Assembly (NCBI GenBank): GCA_003993805.1
Contig: RSEF01000003.1
Coordinates: 63,025,599-63,089,598, forward strand
Length of the DNA stretch: 64,000 bases
Direction of reading: 5' to 3'
Source: Himantopus leucocephalus
Lineage: Eukaryota > Chordata > Aves > Charadriiformes > Recurvirostridae
The notes under the pieces were generated by a model. That model had not been told where the DNA came from, searched no databases, and saw only the letters and a program-made list of their open reading frames with translations. The position numbers were made by a program, and so were the translations under genes. Below are positions 50,230 through 61,100 of the stretch, piece by piece (position 1 is the first letter of the stretch; each line of letters opens with the position of its first letter).

Positions 50230-50621
50230 TGTCACAGGCAAAAACTGGGCAATTTTTACTTAATTTGTTTAATTACCAGTTAACAGAAATTTCTGCTCAC
50301 TGATCCAGGTATTTAGAAAAATCGAAGAGAGAACATAAACAATTAAACACTTAAGTAAACATCTTCTCTCCTCCTTTCTCAGGCTTACCTTAAGCCAAAC
50401 ACCTATCCTTCTTACTCCTTAGTCTCATTTTCCCTTATTCTTGCTGCGGAATACACTTTGTCCATCCCAATTCCTATGGTGAAGCAGTGGGTGGCCCAAG
50501 AAATCAGATTGTGTGCATAACAGCTTCTGCCTGTTACTCTGCGCTTGTTGGCTCCACTATGCTTCTTACTGGTTTTCTCCAGCCACTCTGGTGCTTCTTA
50601 CTGGTTTTCCAGGATCACCTC
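50230..50621 (+). mobile_element. Avian endogenous-retrovirus-like LTR, left part (tentative)
   Basis: AACAATTAAACACTTAAGTA and ATCTTCTCTCCTCCTTTCTC are followed by CCCAATTCCTATGGTGAAGC and AGTGGGTGGCCCAAGAAATC. In order, these match a widespread avian LTR-type repeat that I remember from many bird genomes and associate with ERVL-like elements. The exact family name is not certain. The left boundary is approximate. Near the right end a 17-bp direct repeat (GCTTCTTACTGGTTTTC at 50561 and 50593) precedes the point where CR1 sequence begins. There is no retroviral gag, pol or env frame. The remainder of the LTR resumes at 51226. Confidence 0.5.
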
Positions 50622-51225
50622 CTCCAAGCTCAAGAATGGTCCATCTGAAAAGAAGGAAATCAAGCAAAGGTGACAGAAGGCCTGCATGGATGAACACAGA
50701 TCTTCTGATAAATCTTGAACATAAAAAGGATGAATACAAGCGGTCAAAGCAGGGAGAGGTGACCAAGAAGGAATATAGAGACATTGCTCGATTGTGCAGA
50801 GGTGGGGATAGGAAAGCCAAAGCCCACCTGGAGTTGAATCTGGTGGACAGCAAGGACAAGTTAGGGAAAATGTGTCCCTGCTGCTGAACAGAGCAGGTGC
50901 CCTTGTGGCAAAAGACATGGAAAAGGACACAATATTCAAGGTGTTCTTCACTTTGGTCTTTACTGGGAAAACACAGTTTCCAGGAATCTCAGGCTACTGA
51001 GATCAGTGGGAAAGTCTACAGCAAGGAAGACTTACCCTTGGAGGATGAGAATGAAATCAGGGAACTTCTAAACAAACTGGACAAGCATAACTCCATAGGA
51101 CCTAACGGGATACACTCATGAATGCTAAGGGAGCAGGGTGGGGTCACTGCAAGGGTACTTGCAGTTTATCTTTGACAGGTCTCGGTGATCAGGGAAGGTT
51201 CCTTGGTGATCAGGATTGGAAGATC
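50622..51225 (+). mobile_element. CR1 ORF2 fragment lacking both ends, inside the LTR
   Basis: Plus-strand translation of 50638-50887 shows GDRRPAWMNTDLL, then KQGEVTKKEYRDIARLCRGG, then KAKAHLELNL. This is the linker between endonuclease and reverse transcriptase in CR1 ORF2. After a frame change, 50897-51121 gives ENEIRELLNKLDKHNSIGPN and GIHS, the start of the reverse-transcriptase domain. Similarity continues at DNA level to about 51225. The usual CR1 3' end is missing, which is atypical because CR1 insertions normally keep it. It sits between two parts of an LTR-like repeat. It is frame-broken and inactive. Confidence 0.8.
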
Positions 51226-51605
51226 TATCTATGGGATGCAGTCCCCGGGGGTGTCTCTGATCTGACATGGTTCATCCTTGGCGACAGTCCCTCAGGGGCA
51301 TCCCTGAGCCGGGGTGGATTACCCATGACTGTGGTCCCTCAGGTGTGCCTCTGTTCCAGTGTGGGTTAGCCTGGCTGCAGCCTGTCAGGGCAGTCACTGC
51401 CCTGGTGTGGGTCACCTACAGCTGCAGTTCCTCAATGGTATCTCCTTCAGCACAGAGCACTTCCTCCAGGCGTGACTCTCCAGCCACCTCCTGAGCAGTG
51501 TCACCCTCCATATGTCCACCATCCCTAGCAGCTGATGTTCTTTCTTAAATACAGGTAAGTGGGGGAAACAAGGGTTCTGATGATCAGCCAGATCTTTGGC
51601 ATGCA
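51226..51605 (+). mobile_element. Avian LTR-like element, right part with subrepeats (tentative)
   Basis: After the subrepeat block (listed separately) come GGTATCTCCTTCAGCACAGA, GCACTTCCTCC and later GATGTTCTTTCTTAAATACA. These match the downstream half of the same avian LTR-type repeat as 50230-50621, in the same orientation. No polyadenylation signal or terminal CA could be fixed, so the right boundary is approximate. It is non-coding. Confidence 0.55.
51241..51475 (+). repeat. Degenerate minisatellite, 46-47 bp unit, about five copies
   Basis: Units begin at 51241 (GTCCCCGGGGGTGTCTCTGA), 51287 (GTCCCTCAGGGGCATCCCTG), 51334 (GTCCCTCAGGTGTGCCTCTG), 51381 (CCTGTCAGGGCAGTCACTGC) and 51427 (GTTCCTCAATGGTATCTCC). 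Spacings are 46, 47, 47 and 46. Each unit goes on to a GTGGGTTACCCA-like middle and ends near CTGCA or CTGTG. The copies differ by about 25-35% by eye, so the array is old. It forms the internal subrepeats of the LTR-like element. Confidence 0.8.
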
Positions 51606-52604
51606 GTAGATAACACATGGTCTAAGACCCATAAAAAGAAGGGAACTAAGATACACAGAGCAAAGGAAAGAGATAAGGCACAGAGATTACAGGAATAGAC
51701 TTCAGAGGTCTATTCATATTTCTGAAAGAGCCTCCTTTATTGCTTTTATTAAAAAAATAGCAAAAAAAAGCTGATGGACTGGAGCCTCAGTGATCAAACT
51801 CCAATCAGAACTTAATTTTCATTAGAGTTGTGGATTGTAGGGGGGTTAGGAGTGTTGCCTGCTCTCTGTTGCATAATTGCATTGCATGAACAATAGGTCT
51901 GCATTCCCTACAAAGATTTTGAGTATGAATTGCCCTTGCTTTCTCTGGAGTAAATCTGATTTCAAAAGTCAGTAAATTGCATGAGGTAGGCTGCAGCATC
52001 TGTCACCATTTAATCCCTTTTGTAAACCTGATCAAGTTTCCACCTTAATCATAGGGGAAGGAAAAGGAATAAGCATTTTCTTGGAAATCTATGTAAACTT
52101 TTCAGTAAAAACAACTTAATTCATCATGAACAGAATATATAGAATTAAAATAGTTAAGAACTGAGGAAAATCACATTTGTTTCACATAAAAAGAAATGAG
52201 CAAATGGGACAGGAAGACACTGCTTAACACTATAAGAATGCTATTGTAACTGACTACCCACATTTAAAAGTTGTAAACACCATAGAGTGAGACGAATTGC
52301 ATATAATTATGAGTAATAATATGACATTGAGCAATGCAAATTGTTGGCTTCATATCTGGAAAATAACCCTCTTTATTAGAGATAAATCTGCTATATAGCA
52401 GCTGATGTAACTCTGCCTTAGTTTTCTGTAGGTGTTCCAGTGTCAGGCTAAGGAGAGCTTTGGACAATGGACCATACTTAGGGTACACTACTGGCAGAAG
52501 GATAATCATATTCTTCTTGTCCCTGAGAACTAAGAACATCACCTATTTAATGTCCATATGGTTGTTCCTCATTTCCTGATACTGCATACATCTTCCTATA
52601 TAAT
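51606..52604. other. AT-rich sequence, no gene seen
   Basis: No repeat family or exon recognised. A minus frame at 52264-52542 (92 codons) has no known domain. Confidence 0.5.
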
Positions 52605-52975
52605 CCCATTCAGCAAGCTGTGTCTTAAAACCAGTTAGGTTCCTTGTCCCAGACTCATCATACCTCTGCTAAAACTTTGCAGTACTGCCAGTTCTTTCAG
52701 TTTCTAACCCAGGGTGATTCATAGTCATATTGAAAAAAAAAAACCAACCCAACATGTTTTTTTCCTGTGCAACATAGTCTTTAAGCTCAGATAGTTCCTT
52801 CCCCTGCTTTCTTTCACCCATCAACATACTTAGGGAGTACAATCCTGTCCTTTCTTTCACTGTGCTAGGCTATACAAGCCAATCCTTCTCAGTCTCTACC
52901 TTGTAAGACAGGACTCTCATCCCCTGGCCATTTCAATCATTGTCTCTGCACATGTTTTGTTTAGCGTCACCTTGC
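52605..52975 (-). mobile_element. Ancient CR1-type LINE, minus
   Basis: The plus strand shows GTCTTAAAACCAGTTAGGTT, then CAGTTTCTAACCCAGGGTG, then CTAGGCTATACAAGCCAATC, TTCTCAGTCTCTACCTTGTA, AGACAGGACTCTCATCCCCT and GTCTCTGCACATGTTTTG. In order, these follow the reverse complement of an old CR1 ORF2 3' region ('…gctgaacaagccaagctcctttagtctcctctcataagacaggttttccattcc…'). Heavy divergence and no surviving frame. Boundaries are approximate. Confidence 0.5.
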
Positions 52976-55900
52976 TGGAGAAAATGTGTTAGGTACCAGA
53001 GGTACAATCCCCGGTGATGCTTCAGACCCATCTCCAGGCTATGCTAGAAACATCATATCTGATAAATCTTAGGATGATGTGTGCCTTGTTCGGGGCTGGT
53101 CCTTTCTGTGTATCATAGTCATCCTACAACTGACTAATAGCCTCAGCTGCTGTAGCATACACTCTATCCTAATTCCCAACAAGTAAACTCCCAGTTTCCA
53201 ATGGAAAATCTTGCAATTTACTTCTAGTTGTGTAACTTCTGCACTTCGGCGATTCAAACACAGGACAGGGATCTAAATCACCTAATAGTGCAGAACCTGT
53301 GCAGCTGCTATGATTCTCTCTGTCTTGAGAATGGTTAGCTCTTCCCCTTTTATGGAGAAAAAGAATGACCTAAATAGAAATACAATGCATTGTATGTTTG
53401 CATGACCTCACCCTAGTCTTGTCTCTTTGGAAAGTACCCTACACTTGACATGCATTCCAAGTACACACTGCTTTGTAAATGTATTTTATTCCTTCTTCCC
53501 AGAGCTTATTTTAAGCCACTAGTTCCTAAACAAGGGTCACAACCTTACTTTTATGCACTAGCTTGGCAGTATAATTAGAAGTGGGGTCATGACCCCAGAA
53601 GTGGGTCTTGATGGACAGATGTTCTGAGATTCAAAACCCCTTCTGACCTCTTTTAACACCGTTAAAGTCTCTAGCAGTGTGAAGCACATCATGAATGCAA
53701 TGTGGAGAAGATGAAGCTCCATTTGCCATCATTTGGCAGTTCTGATGAACTCTGCAGCTCTCAGCCTGAGCAGCAGTCACGTTGCTGGTCTCAAGACATA
53801 ACTCTCATGTTTTCACCCAAAGTGCGATTAGCAATACTATTTTCTTTGTGTCCATACAGGGTATTTTTAAGGAAGCGCAATGCAAATAATATAGCAAAGC
53901 TCTTAGTAATACACAGCACTTCATGAAGACTGTGGAATTTATTCTAGGCCCCTCTACTTAAGCTGTGAAATTATTCTGACATGCTGATAAACTCTTTCCA
54001 GGCTTCCATAAGGATCATATACATCATTCCTCACAGATACATTGCACTCAGTTGTTCCTGTAAGCTGAAATAGTTTGGTTTAATTACAGAACAGTTCATG
54101 CCCCGATAGTGCTCTGGAAGGAATTCAAGGGCAAACATAGCCATTTTCCATAGAAAAGGGACAGAAGCAAAATAGATGCCAGACTGAGTCCTGTTGTCAC
54201 AAACATTATTATGTAGGTCCATATTCTAGGACACTCACAAAATGAGGAAATGCCTTATCTTATTAAGATGGGTGGGGACCAATGATGAAATATGTGCTAG
54301 AGCCCTTTGGTACCACAGTTGTCTAAATAGTTACCCCTCTCACTTGTGTATCCAAGTCCTCTTCTCAGAGCAGTCAAGGCATGAGACAGCCTTTCACTTC
54401 AGAACACGGCTGGGAGGCAAGGGGACGTATATTCAGATCATGGAGTTAAGAAGTCCTCTGGAATCCACCGCTTCAGACAATGAGGCTACATCTATGCTAG
54501 TAAGTTAAACAGTGCCCAGGAAGGGTCCCAAGCACTGGAATGCAATTATCTATACATTTCCCTGTCAGAGGGCTCCCAGGCATGCTTTGGGTCCCTGCCA
54601 GCCAGCACCCCCAAACAATTCCTGGACATGGTCTGCGGTCTAAACATTCCTGAGATCGTTCTCAGCGGGGACTTTGCATGCAAGTCCTCTGTTTTGCAGG
54701 CTGAAAGAGTTCATTAGAATAGACATAGACTATTCCTGCCAGTAAGCCAGTTTAAATTACGCATGTAGAGTGTTAAAGGTTCCATTACCTTCAGCAAAGC
54801 TATTTGTGATGTAACGTGTTATTGTGGTTAAGGTGTTGGGATCCTCACTACAGGAAGACAGCAAAGAGGCTTTCTGCAATACTCTGAGCAAGAAGTAAGA
54901 CTGTGAGCAGCTTTTAATGGACTGGAGGAGGCAGAAGTATTCACTTTGTTCTTTTTATTGTTGTGTATATGCTTATAATATCAGTCCTGTCTTCCCCAGA
55001 GCATGGAGACAAAGCCAGTAGTGGTGCTTGGGGAAGGATATGCCAGTCAAAAGCATAAACTCTTGCTGGTAGTGGATCGCCTGTGACAAAGGGCACTCAC
55101 AGTACAGCTTTAGCCCTTTTTCTATTCTGACTTGCAAAGGCAGTAATGACCACATCCAGGACTTCATAAAAATAAATCATCCTTTGCTCTGATATCATCA
55201 GTTTGAGATCTATGGCTCTGAGCCCAAGTGCTTTGCTAGCAACCAAACCCCACAAGTCAGCTGGCAGGACTGTGCATCCGCAGCCAGGCAGGTTTGGTCT
55301 GCTGTATTTAAACTGCTCTAGACACCTGGCACTTTGGTCAGTATTTTTTCCACTGTGCTTCAGCACATACATTCAGCTATAGAGAAGGTCTTGAACATTC
55401 AGAGTTCATTTGTATTTGTATCTGAATTTAAATCTGGATAAAAATATGTAGTGTGTGCTGCCCTTTGCTTTTCCCGTCAGAATGACCGAAAAAACCCTTC
55501 TCAAGTGACATATTTTCACTTTAACTTTTATTCCCTTAAGATATAAGAAAGTATCTGGCAATGAATATTCATGCCCACTTGAGTACACAGGTCTGGTTAC
55601 TATAGCTACACATGTAACTATATGGAGAGCTCAAACAGTGGGTGACAAAGACAGCACAAACATTTGAGAAGGCCTAAATCACTATGCAGCAGATACAGCG
55701 ATTGAGTCATACGTGACAATACCCCTCATCAGTGCGTCCTCCTGTTCTGGTTGCTTTTTTATGAAGAACGTGATTGGAATTTAGGCTACATAAGGCAGAA
55801 ATTCTTTTAGGTTCCCATTACTTCCTGTTTGTTGCCTTAGTATTTATATTGTGATTAAGCTGCTTAAAAACCTCTTGCAAGGATCATCTCTTAGAGTCAG

Positions 55901-56683
55901 ACCCATGTACCTAGCCAGTAACCTCAGTGGCTGAGTGAAAGAAATGAACTTTTCAAAAAAACTCCATCTCCAAACTCTATGGCTCTTTCATTTACTGGAG
56001 AGTGCATCCACATTATATTTTGTCAGGCAGCAAAAAGCAACCAACACCTATTGGTGTCCTTGTCATGCCCTCGGCTGAGCAGACTCACCTGTTTCGGGTG
56101 TGTTGCTTTCTGCCCAAGATGAACGAAATACTGGGGGTGTAAAAAAGGTCCTATAAAACAAAGGTGTACTTTTTAGTCCAGATTATTTTATTGCTATGAT
56201 TATAGCACAATGCCACAATTATATCAAGGCACTGGAGGGTGCAGTTGTTCTTACCTTCTCTCAGCGAAGACTTTCCTTTCCCCTTCCCCTTTCCCACTTT
56301 CAGCTGGTTAACTGAGGGCCTGAGGCCAACTGCCCTCCCGGCTGTGCCAGGGAAACTCTTTGTGGGGTTCTCCTGTAAACTCTGCACGGAAATGGCGAGC
56401 GTGGATTTTGCCTTTCCTAAAGCAGTTGCATTTCTGCCCTGGGTCACAGGATGGATTGCTCCAGGGAGACCTGCACTGGTGCTGACGGGAGGCAACTGCT
56501 GCATCATGGGGAAGGCAGTGGGCATGAGACGTCGTATACCAGCTTTACCCTCAAAGCTTTACTTTATGTGTTGGCAACACCCAGCCCAGGCCTAAGCCCC
56601 ATGAGGAGATGTACGTGTCAGGCCCAGTCTGTGAGTCCTCTGGCCATCTCTAATCTGGATAAAGAATTACTCTCACACAATAA
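52976..56683. other. Single-copy-like sequence, no gene proven
   Basis: Contains the possible DNA-transposon relic at 53511. A GC-richer patch at 56250-56640 is open on both strands (118 codons plus at 56239-56595, 124 codons minus at 56151-56525), with a TTCCCC/GGAAAG-rich segment. No domain was recognised. Confidence 0.5.
53511..53600. mobile_element. Possible ancient hAT-like DNA-transposon relic with palindrome
   Basis: CACTAGTTCCTAAACAAGGG, then TCACAACC, resembles the 'cagtggttcccaaactggggtcgcgacc' start seen in some hAT elements. It is followed by a perfect 14-base palindrome GGGGTCATGACCCC at 53583-53596 and AGAAGTGGGTC. Terminal repeats and an 8-bp target duplication could not be established. 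Confidence 0.25.
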
Positions 56684-57290
56684 CAGAAGAGCTTGCAGTG
56701 GATCAGACCATATGATCATATCATCTCTTGAAGCAAATGCTGAGGGAACATGCTAAAAATAAACCAAACATGCATGATGTTTCCCCATTATACTGTCAAA
56801 GTCTCTAAATACTTCCATCTCAGTGCCATCTTGAAGCAGATACGATTTAAGTGCATTTAGAAATTCTCAACAAATTTCCCTGAACTCATCCAGTTTCCCT
56901 TTGAATTTAGGTCAGCTTGGACTACCACAGCCATGTTAATAACCTTTTTTTTCCCCAAAAATCTGATTATTACTAACATCATTTGATGTCTTGTAGTTTT
57001 ACTGTTGGAAGAGATACTTAAATCACATCCACCACTATTTACTCTTTCCGTGCAACTCATGAGTTCATAGACCTCCACTACATCAGCTTGAGTCATCTCT
57101 TTCCCAGGCTGCAAAATCTTAGTTTACTTAATTTTTTGTCATGCAGAAGGCATTCTGTATCTCCAGCCATCCTTGTTGCTCGTCTCTGAACTCTCTCCAG
57201 TCCTGATACACCCTTTTTCAGATGACAGGATGAGACTGGTACGCAGCATTCAAGGTGTGGGCAAACAAGCATGTAATGCTGTTCCCTGTT
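56684..57290 (-). mobile_element. Ancient CR1/L3-type LINE, about 600 bp, minus
   Basis: Starting from its 3' end on the plus strand: CTTGCAGTGGATCAGACCAT (compare 'tactgggtcagaccaaaggtcc'), then GAACTCATCCAGTTTCCCTT, CATGAGTTCATAGACCTCC, GAGTCATCTCTTTCCCAGGC, TGAACTCTCTCCAGTCCTGA and GCATTCAAGGTGTGGGCAAA. These match, in the right order, the reverse complement of an ancient amniote L3/CR1-like LINE from its 3' end into the reverse-transcriptase region. No frame survives. This is the best preserved of the ancient LINE relics here. Confidence 0.6.
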
Positions 57291-57890
57291 TTATTCAAAC
57301 TTCCTTACCTTCTTACCTGCACTGCCTTTCCATCTCCCTGGGATGACACTCTTTGTTGCTTACTTCATCAGACAGCTAGAGATAGAGGACTGTGATTTAT
57401 TTTTCTTCCTATTAAGGGCTGGAATTTTAGCCTGTACAAATTTGGTGTTGCTCATCGAGGCAGTTAATTTGTTAATTTACCTTTATGTTCGCTTCTCATT
57501 AACCTTGAATATTACTGCAGTGCCAGAAGAGTTTACTATGTTTTCAGGTATATTTTGTACCACCATGTACCATGGTGACCTTTCTTCCACCAAGGCCTTG
57601 GCATACCCAGTGTCAATATTCTCATGAAGGGCAATGTACTCCAGTTCTCTGATCTTCTTTATTAGACTCCTTGAAATCCTCTGGAAGCACGCATGCCACT
57701 CTCCTGGTTCCTGGCAGCCTAAATGACAGTTTTCTATTTCTTATGTGACTATTGATCCTCTGGTCTGTTCTTCTATTTGGATACAGAACCCAGAACAGAA
57801 GAATTGCCTCAGTCATGAGCTCTTCCGTATCCATCAGTTTCCTTTAATGCTCTTCAGCTTAGAAACTCATTCACAAGCTTCTTCGTTTAA
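57291..57890. other. Sequence between two LINEs, no gene seen
   Basis: A 94-codon plus frame at 57343-57627 is hydrophobic but matches nothing known. The ancient LINE at 56684 may extend in here beyond recognition. Confidence 0.4.
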
Positions 57891-58122
57891 GTCCAGCTCT
57901 GGAGCCCCCAACAGAAGAAGGACGTGGACCTGTTGGAGTGGGTCCAGAGGGGGGCCACAAAGATGANNNNNNNNNNNNNNNNNNNNNNNNNNNNNNNNNN
58001 NNNNNNNNNNNNNNNNNNNNNNNNNNNNNNNNNNNNNNNNNNNNNNNNNNNNNNNNNNNNNNNNNNTTGATGATCTTCAAGGTTCCTTCCAACCTAAACC
58101 ATTCTATGACTCTATGATTCTA
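57891..58122 (+). mobile_element. CR1 LINE, interrupted by assembly gap
   Basis: The left flank reads GTCCAGCTCTGGAGCCCCCA, then AGGACGTGGACCTGTTGGAG, then CAGAGGGGGGCCACAAAGAT (ORF2 C-terminal region). The right flank reads TTGATGATCTTCAAGGTTCC, then CAACCTAAACCATTCTATGA, then CTCTATGATTCTA (3' tail). Both are plus. The flanks are close relatives of the copy at 1221-1970, where the matching points (1652 and 1272) are separated by about 379 bases. The gap therefore most likely hides about 380 bases. Confidence 0.92.
57967..58066. other. Assembly gap, 100 N
   Basis: Exactly 100 N inside a CR1 copy; a placeholder length. Confidence 0.97.
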
Positions 58123-61100
58123 AGTGCTGGAAGTTTGGTTTCTTAAATGTCTATACAAAGCCCATATATGTGTATATGTCTTCCATATAACAGAACAATC
58201 CCAATTCCTATGATTCAGAGTCCCTGCTCATCTACCCTTTTTTCTGCTGTACATTAAAATGCTGCCTTTTGGCTTCTCTCTCCATTGCTGTGCAGAGTAC
58301 TGTAAACCTTTCAGAGAGCGCTGCCATGGAAACCTTGCTGTACTTAAGGTCGCTAGACTTAGTGTCCCCAGTCTCTGTCCTGCCCCTCCTTTTGCCCTTG
58401 GTCCCTATGTGGATAAAGACTCCAGGATCCTGCCTGGTACATTTTACAAGCCAGCCCGGACTCCTAGGGAGATCTGCCACTTTTGCAGCCCTCCCCAGCC
58501 CGGTCCCAGCTGCTGGTCACACCTGCTTCCCAAAGGCAGAGTGGGACCTTAGCTCTGCTGTAGCTCTGCGTGTGCACTCGCTTTTCAGCCCAGATCTTTG
58601 GGATCCAAAGCTTTGCACAAGGGTCCAAAATACTGGAGTCACTGTAATGGCAACAGACAAAAAAAATCTGCTTTGCAAGAAGGGAGAAGTTCAGCAATAT
58701 TCTCCTTTTTCCCTAACCAGCCTGCAGACCCCATGAACTCTCCCCACTGCTCACAGAGCCGCCTACATCGCTAGCAAGGAGCAGCCAACCCAATTAGTCC
58801 CTTCCCTTTCAAAAAGGACACAGACCCTTGAGCCATACCAGATGCAGGACACTGGGCCCTGTAAGAGCTGGAGCATAGGCAGGCCCAAGATGGCTTACTT
58901 CCTTTTAATTACTTACAGTTATAAATCTAAGAGCATAAACTCTGCAAGGCTAAACAATATCTTCTCCCATGACTTATTAAAGTTGAATGGCATGCAGACT
59001 TGTTCTTTTGCCATGCTGTTTCACAGAGCTCCATCTCAGACCGGTTGGCGAAAACTCACTCTAAGATGAAAAGCTTTTGGAAAGAGAACAGCACATTCTG
59101 AGCACATAACAAGTACTCAGAAGGCAAAAAAGGCTTTCTCTTATTTTTAAAGTTAAGCTCATTAGCGATTGGGCTCATGTTTTGTAAGTGATGTTGCAAT
59201 GGCAACAAAGCGGGCTCCTTAATCGCTCTAGGTGGAACAGACTCACCTTCTCACATCTCCCTCTTGCATACTCCTCTCCCTGCCCAGATACTCTGTTCCT
59301 CTTACCTTCAAACCCACGGACAAATCTGCAGGATGTGCATCCCCTCTCGCTCTGCCCAGGAAAGTTGTATCTGACTGACTGGCTGATGATCACAGACCAC
59401 TTTTAGTATCTCTCACTGAGTGTATGGTGGACTTCTGCTGAAGCAGTGGAGCAGATAAAACATCCTTTAGAAGCTGTTTGCAGCTGTGTTCTGTATATCT
59501 GCAGCTGTCATCGTTATAATCTCTGCTTCCACTGCTTTCCAGTATTGCAGCATTCCGGTTCACAAAAAGCAAAACCACTAACAAAAAGTTCTGATCATAT
59601 TCTTTTAACCCTCTACTGGATTTCCTTCTGTTCCTGCATGAGGGTAACAATTCTTTTCCTTTTCTCCAAGGTCATTTAAAACTCTGTCCCTCCTAATTTT
59701 TACTTCTTGCATTACAAGTCACAGCTTCAGTCTTTTCCCACTTCAGGTCAATCACTCTCCATTCCCCAAACCACTTCTTTTAATCCATAGTCCTCATTTC
59801 TTTCAGACTTATTCTGAAGTTTTCCATTTGCATCAAACCCTAGGGAAGAACAAGGAGATCATGATGTTTTAGAAGTCAAACAACTTCACAAGGACGTATA
59901 AAGCAGAATCAAATCATCCCTGGCCCCCTTTGGAAAAATAAGTACAAGGGGCAATCGTGAAACATGCTGTCATTCCCTGTTTTCCTGCCTCACCCCTTGT
60001 TTGCTGCTTCTTCTCAAAGCTGCACAGTTTTAAGAGCTTTTGTGCTCCAGCATGTCTGGGTAGAACCCAACATGCAGCGATACTCTGTGTTCAAGGAGAA
60101 AGGATAATCCCAAGAAGAATGAAAGCTGAAAGCTTTTCTCCAGCAGTAGTACTTTCTGTGAACTATTTTGCATTGTTCTGCTGTTTCCATGTAGAATGAC
60201 AAAGGTAACACTGTTATGGTCTGCATTGTATTTGTACTTACTCATTTACTACTTCTATATTTTCCACTGGACAGAGAACACGGGTTTTTCCCCTTTTAAC
60301 TAGTAAATAAAAAAGAAATGGCATATTAATTTCTCTACTTTGTCATCTTTTTCTCAGATAGAGGACTAGCTTTCATGTTGCACAAACTCAAGTAGTTTTG
60401 GTAATTAAACTCACAAAGTAACTGAGGAGTCAATCACTTTTCTAAACCCCAGTGTTTGAAATATAGCATTTCAAAACTCTTCCTCAGCTGCACCATCACA
60501 CCTTTTACAAGGCTGTGAAAAATAATGACAATAAATATAGGGTATTGCTAGGGAAAAATACTGACTGTGGGGTCAAAAAGGACATTGACAGTGACATCAT
60601 GAGGAAAATAAACATTGTGTTCCAGGCAGAAAAAAGCAAGAAATCTTGGCTTGAACTGATGGTGAATGTTGCCTTGCTGGAGGAATTTGCCTTTGTCCAT
60701 GCCACTGTTAAATACATATATGTGTGTATGGAAATGTTCCCATGCGAAAAAAAATCAATTTGGTAATGGCAAAGTGGTAGCATCATATTCTGTGCTGGAT
60801 TAAAATATTTTACATTAGCCAGATCAAAGTAAAAATTTCAATAACAACTGAAAAATTATTTCCTTCAGCTGGTCAGAAAAGAATGAAAAGGAAAACAATA
60901 AAAGGAAGAGAAAAACCCACAGAGACAATTAAAAGTAGAAGAGGAGCAGAATGCAGCCAAAACAGGGCACAGAATTTATTAGATGGGCATACAGAGAAGC
61001 TGGCTGGCATGGCAGTGCGTTAGGAGCTGCAGAACTAAAACGTGATGCTGTGAACACTCCGCTTTGCCTTGATGCGGTCAGTAGCATCCTACCTAAGAAG

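Noticed and set aside
58269..58736. 155-codon plus-strand open frame
   Set aside because: No recognisable domain, and overlapping frames are open in other phases and on the minus strand in the same GC-richer patch, which fits chance.
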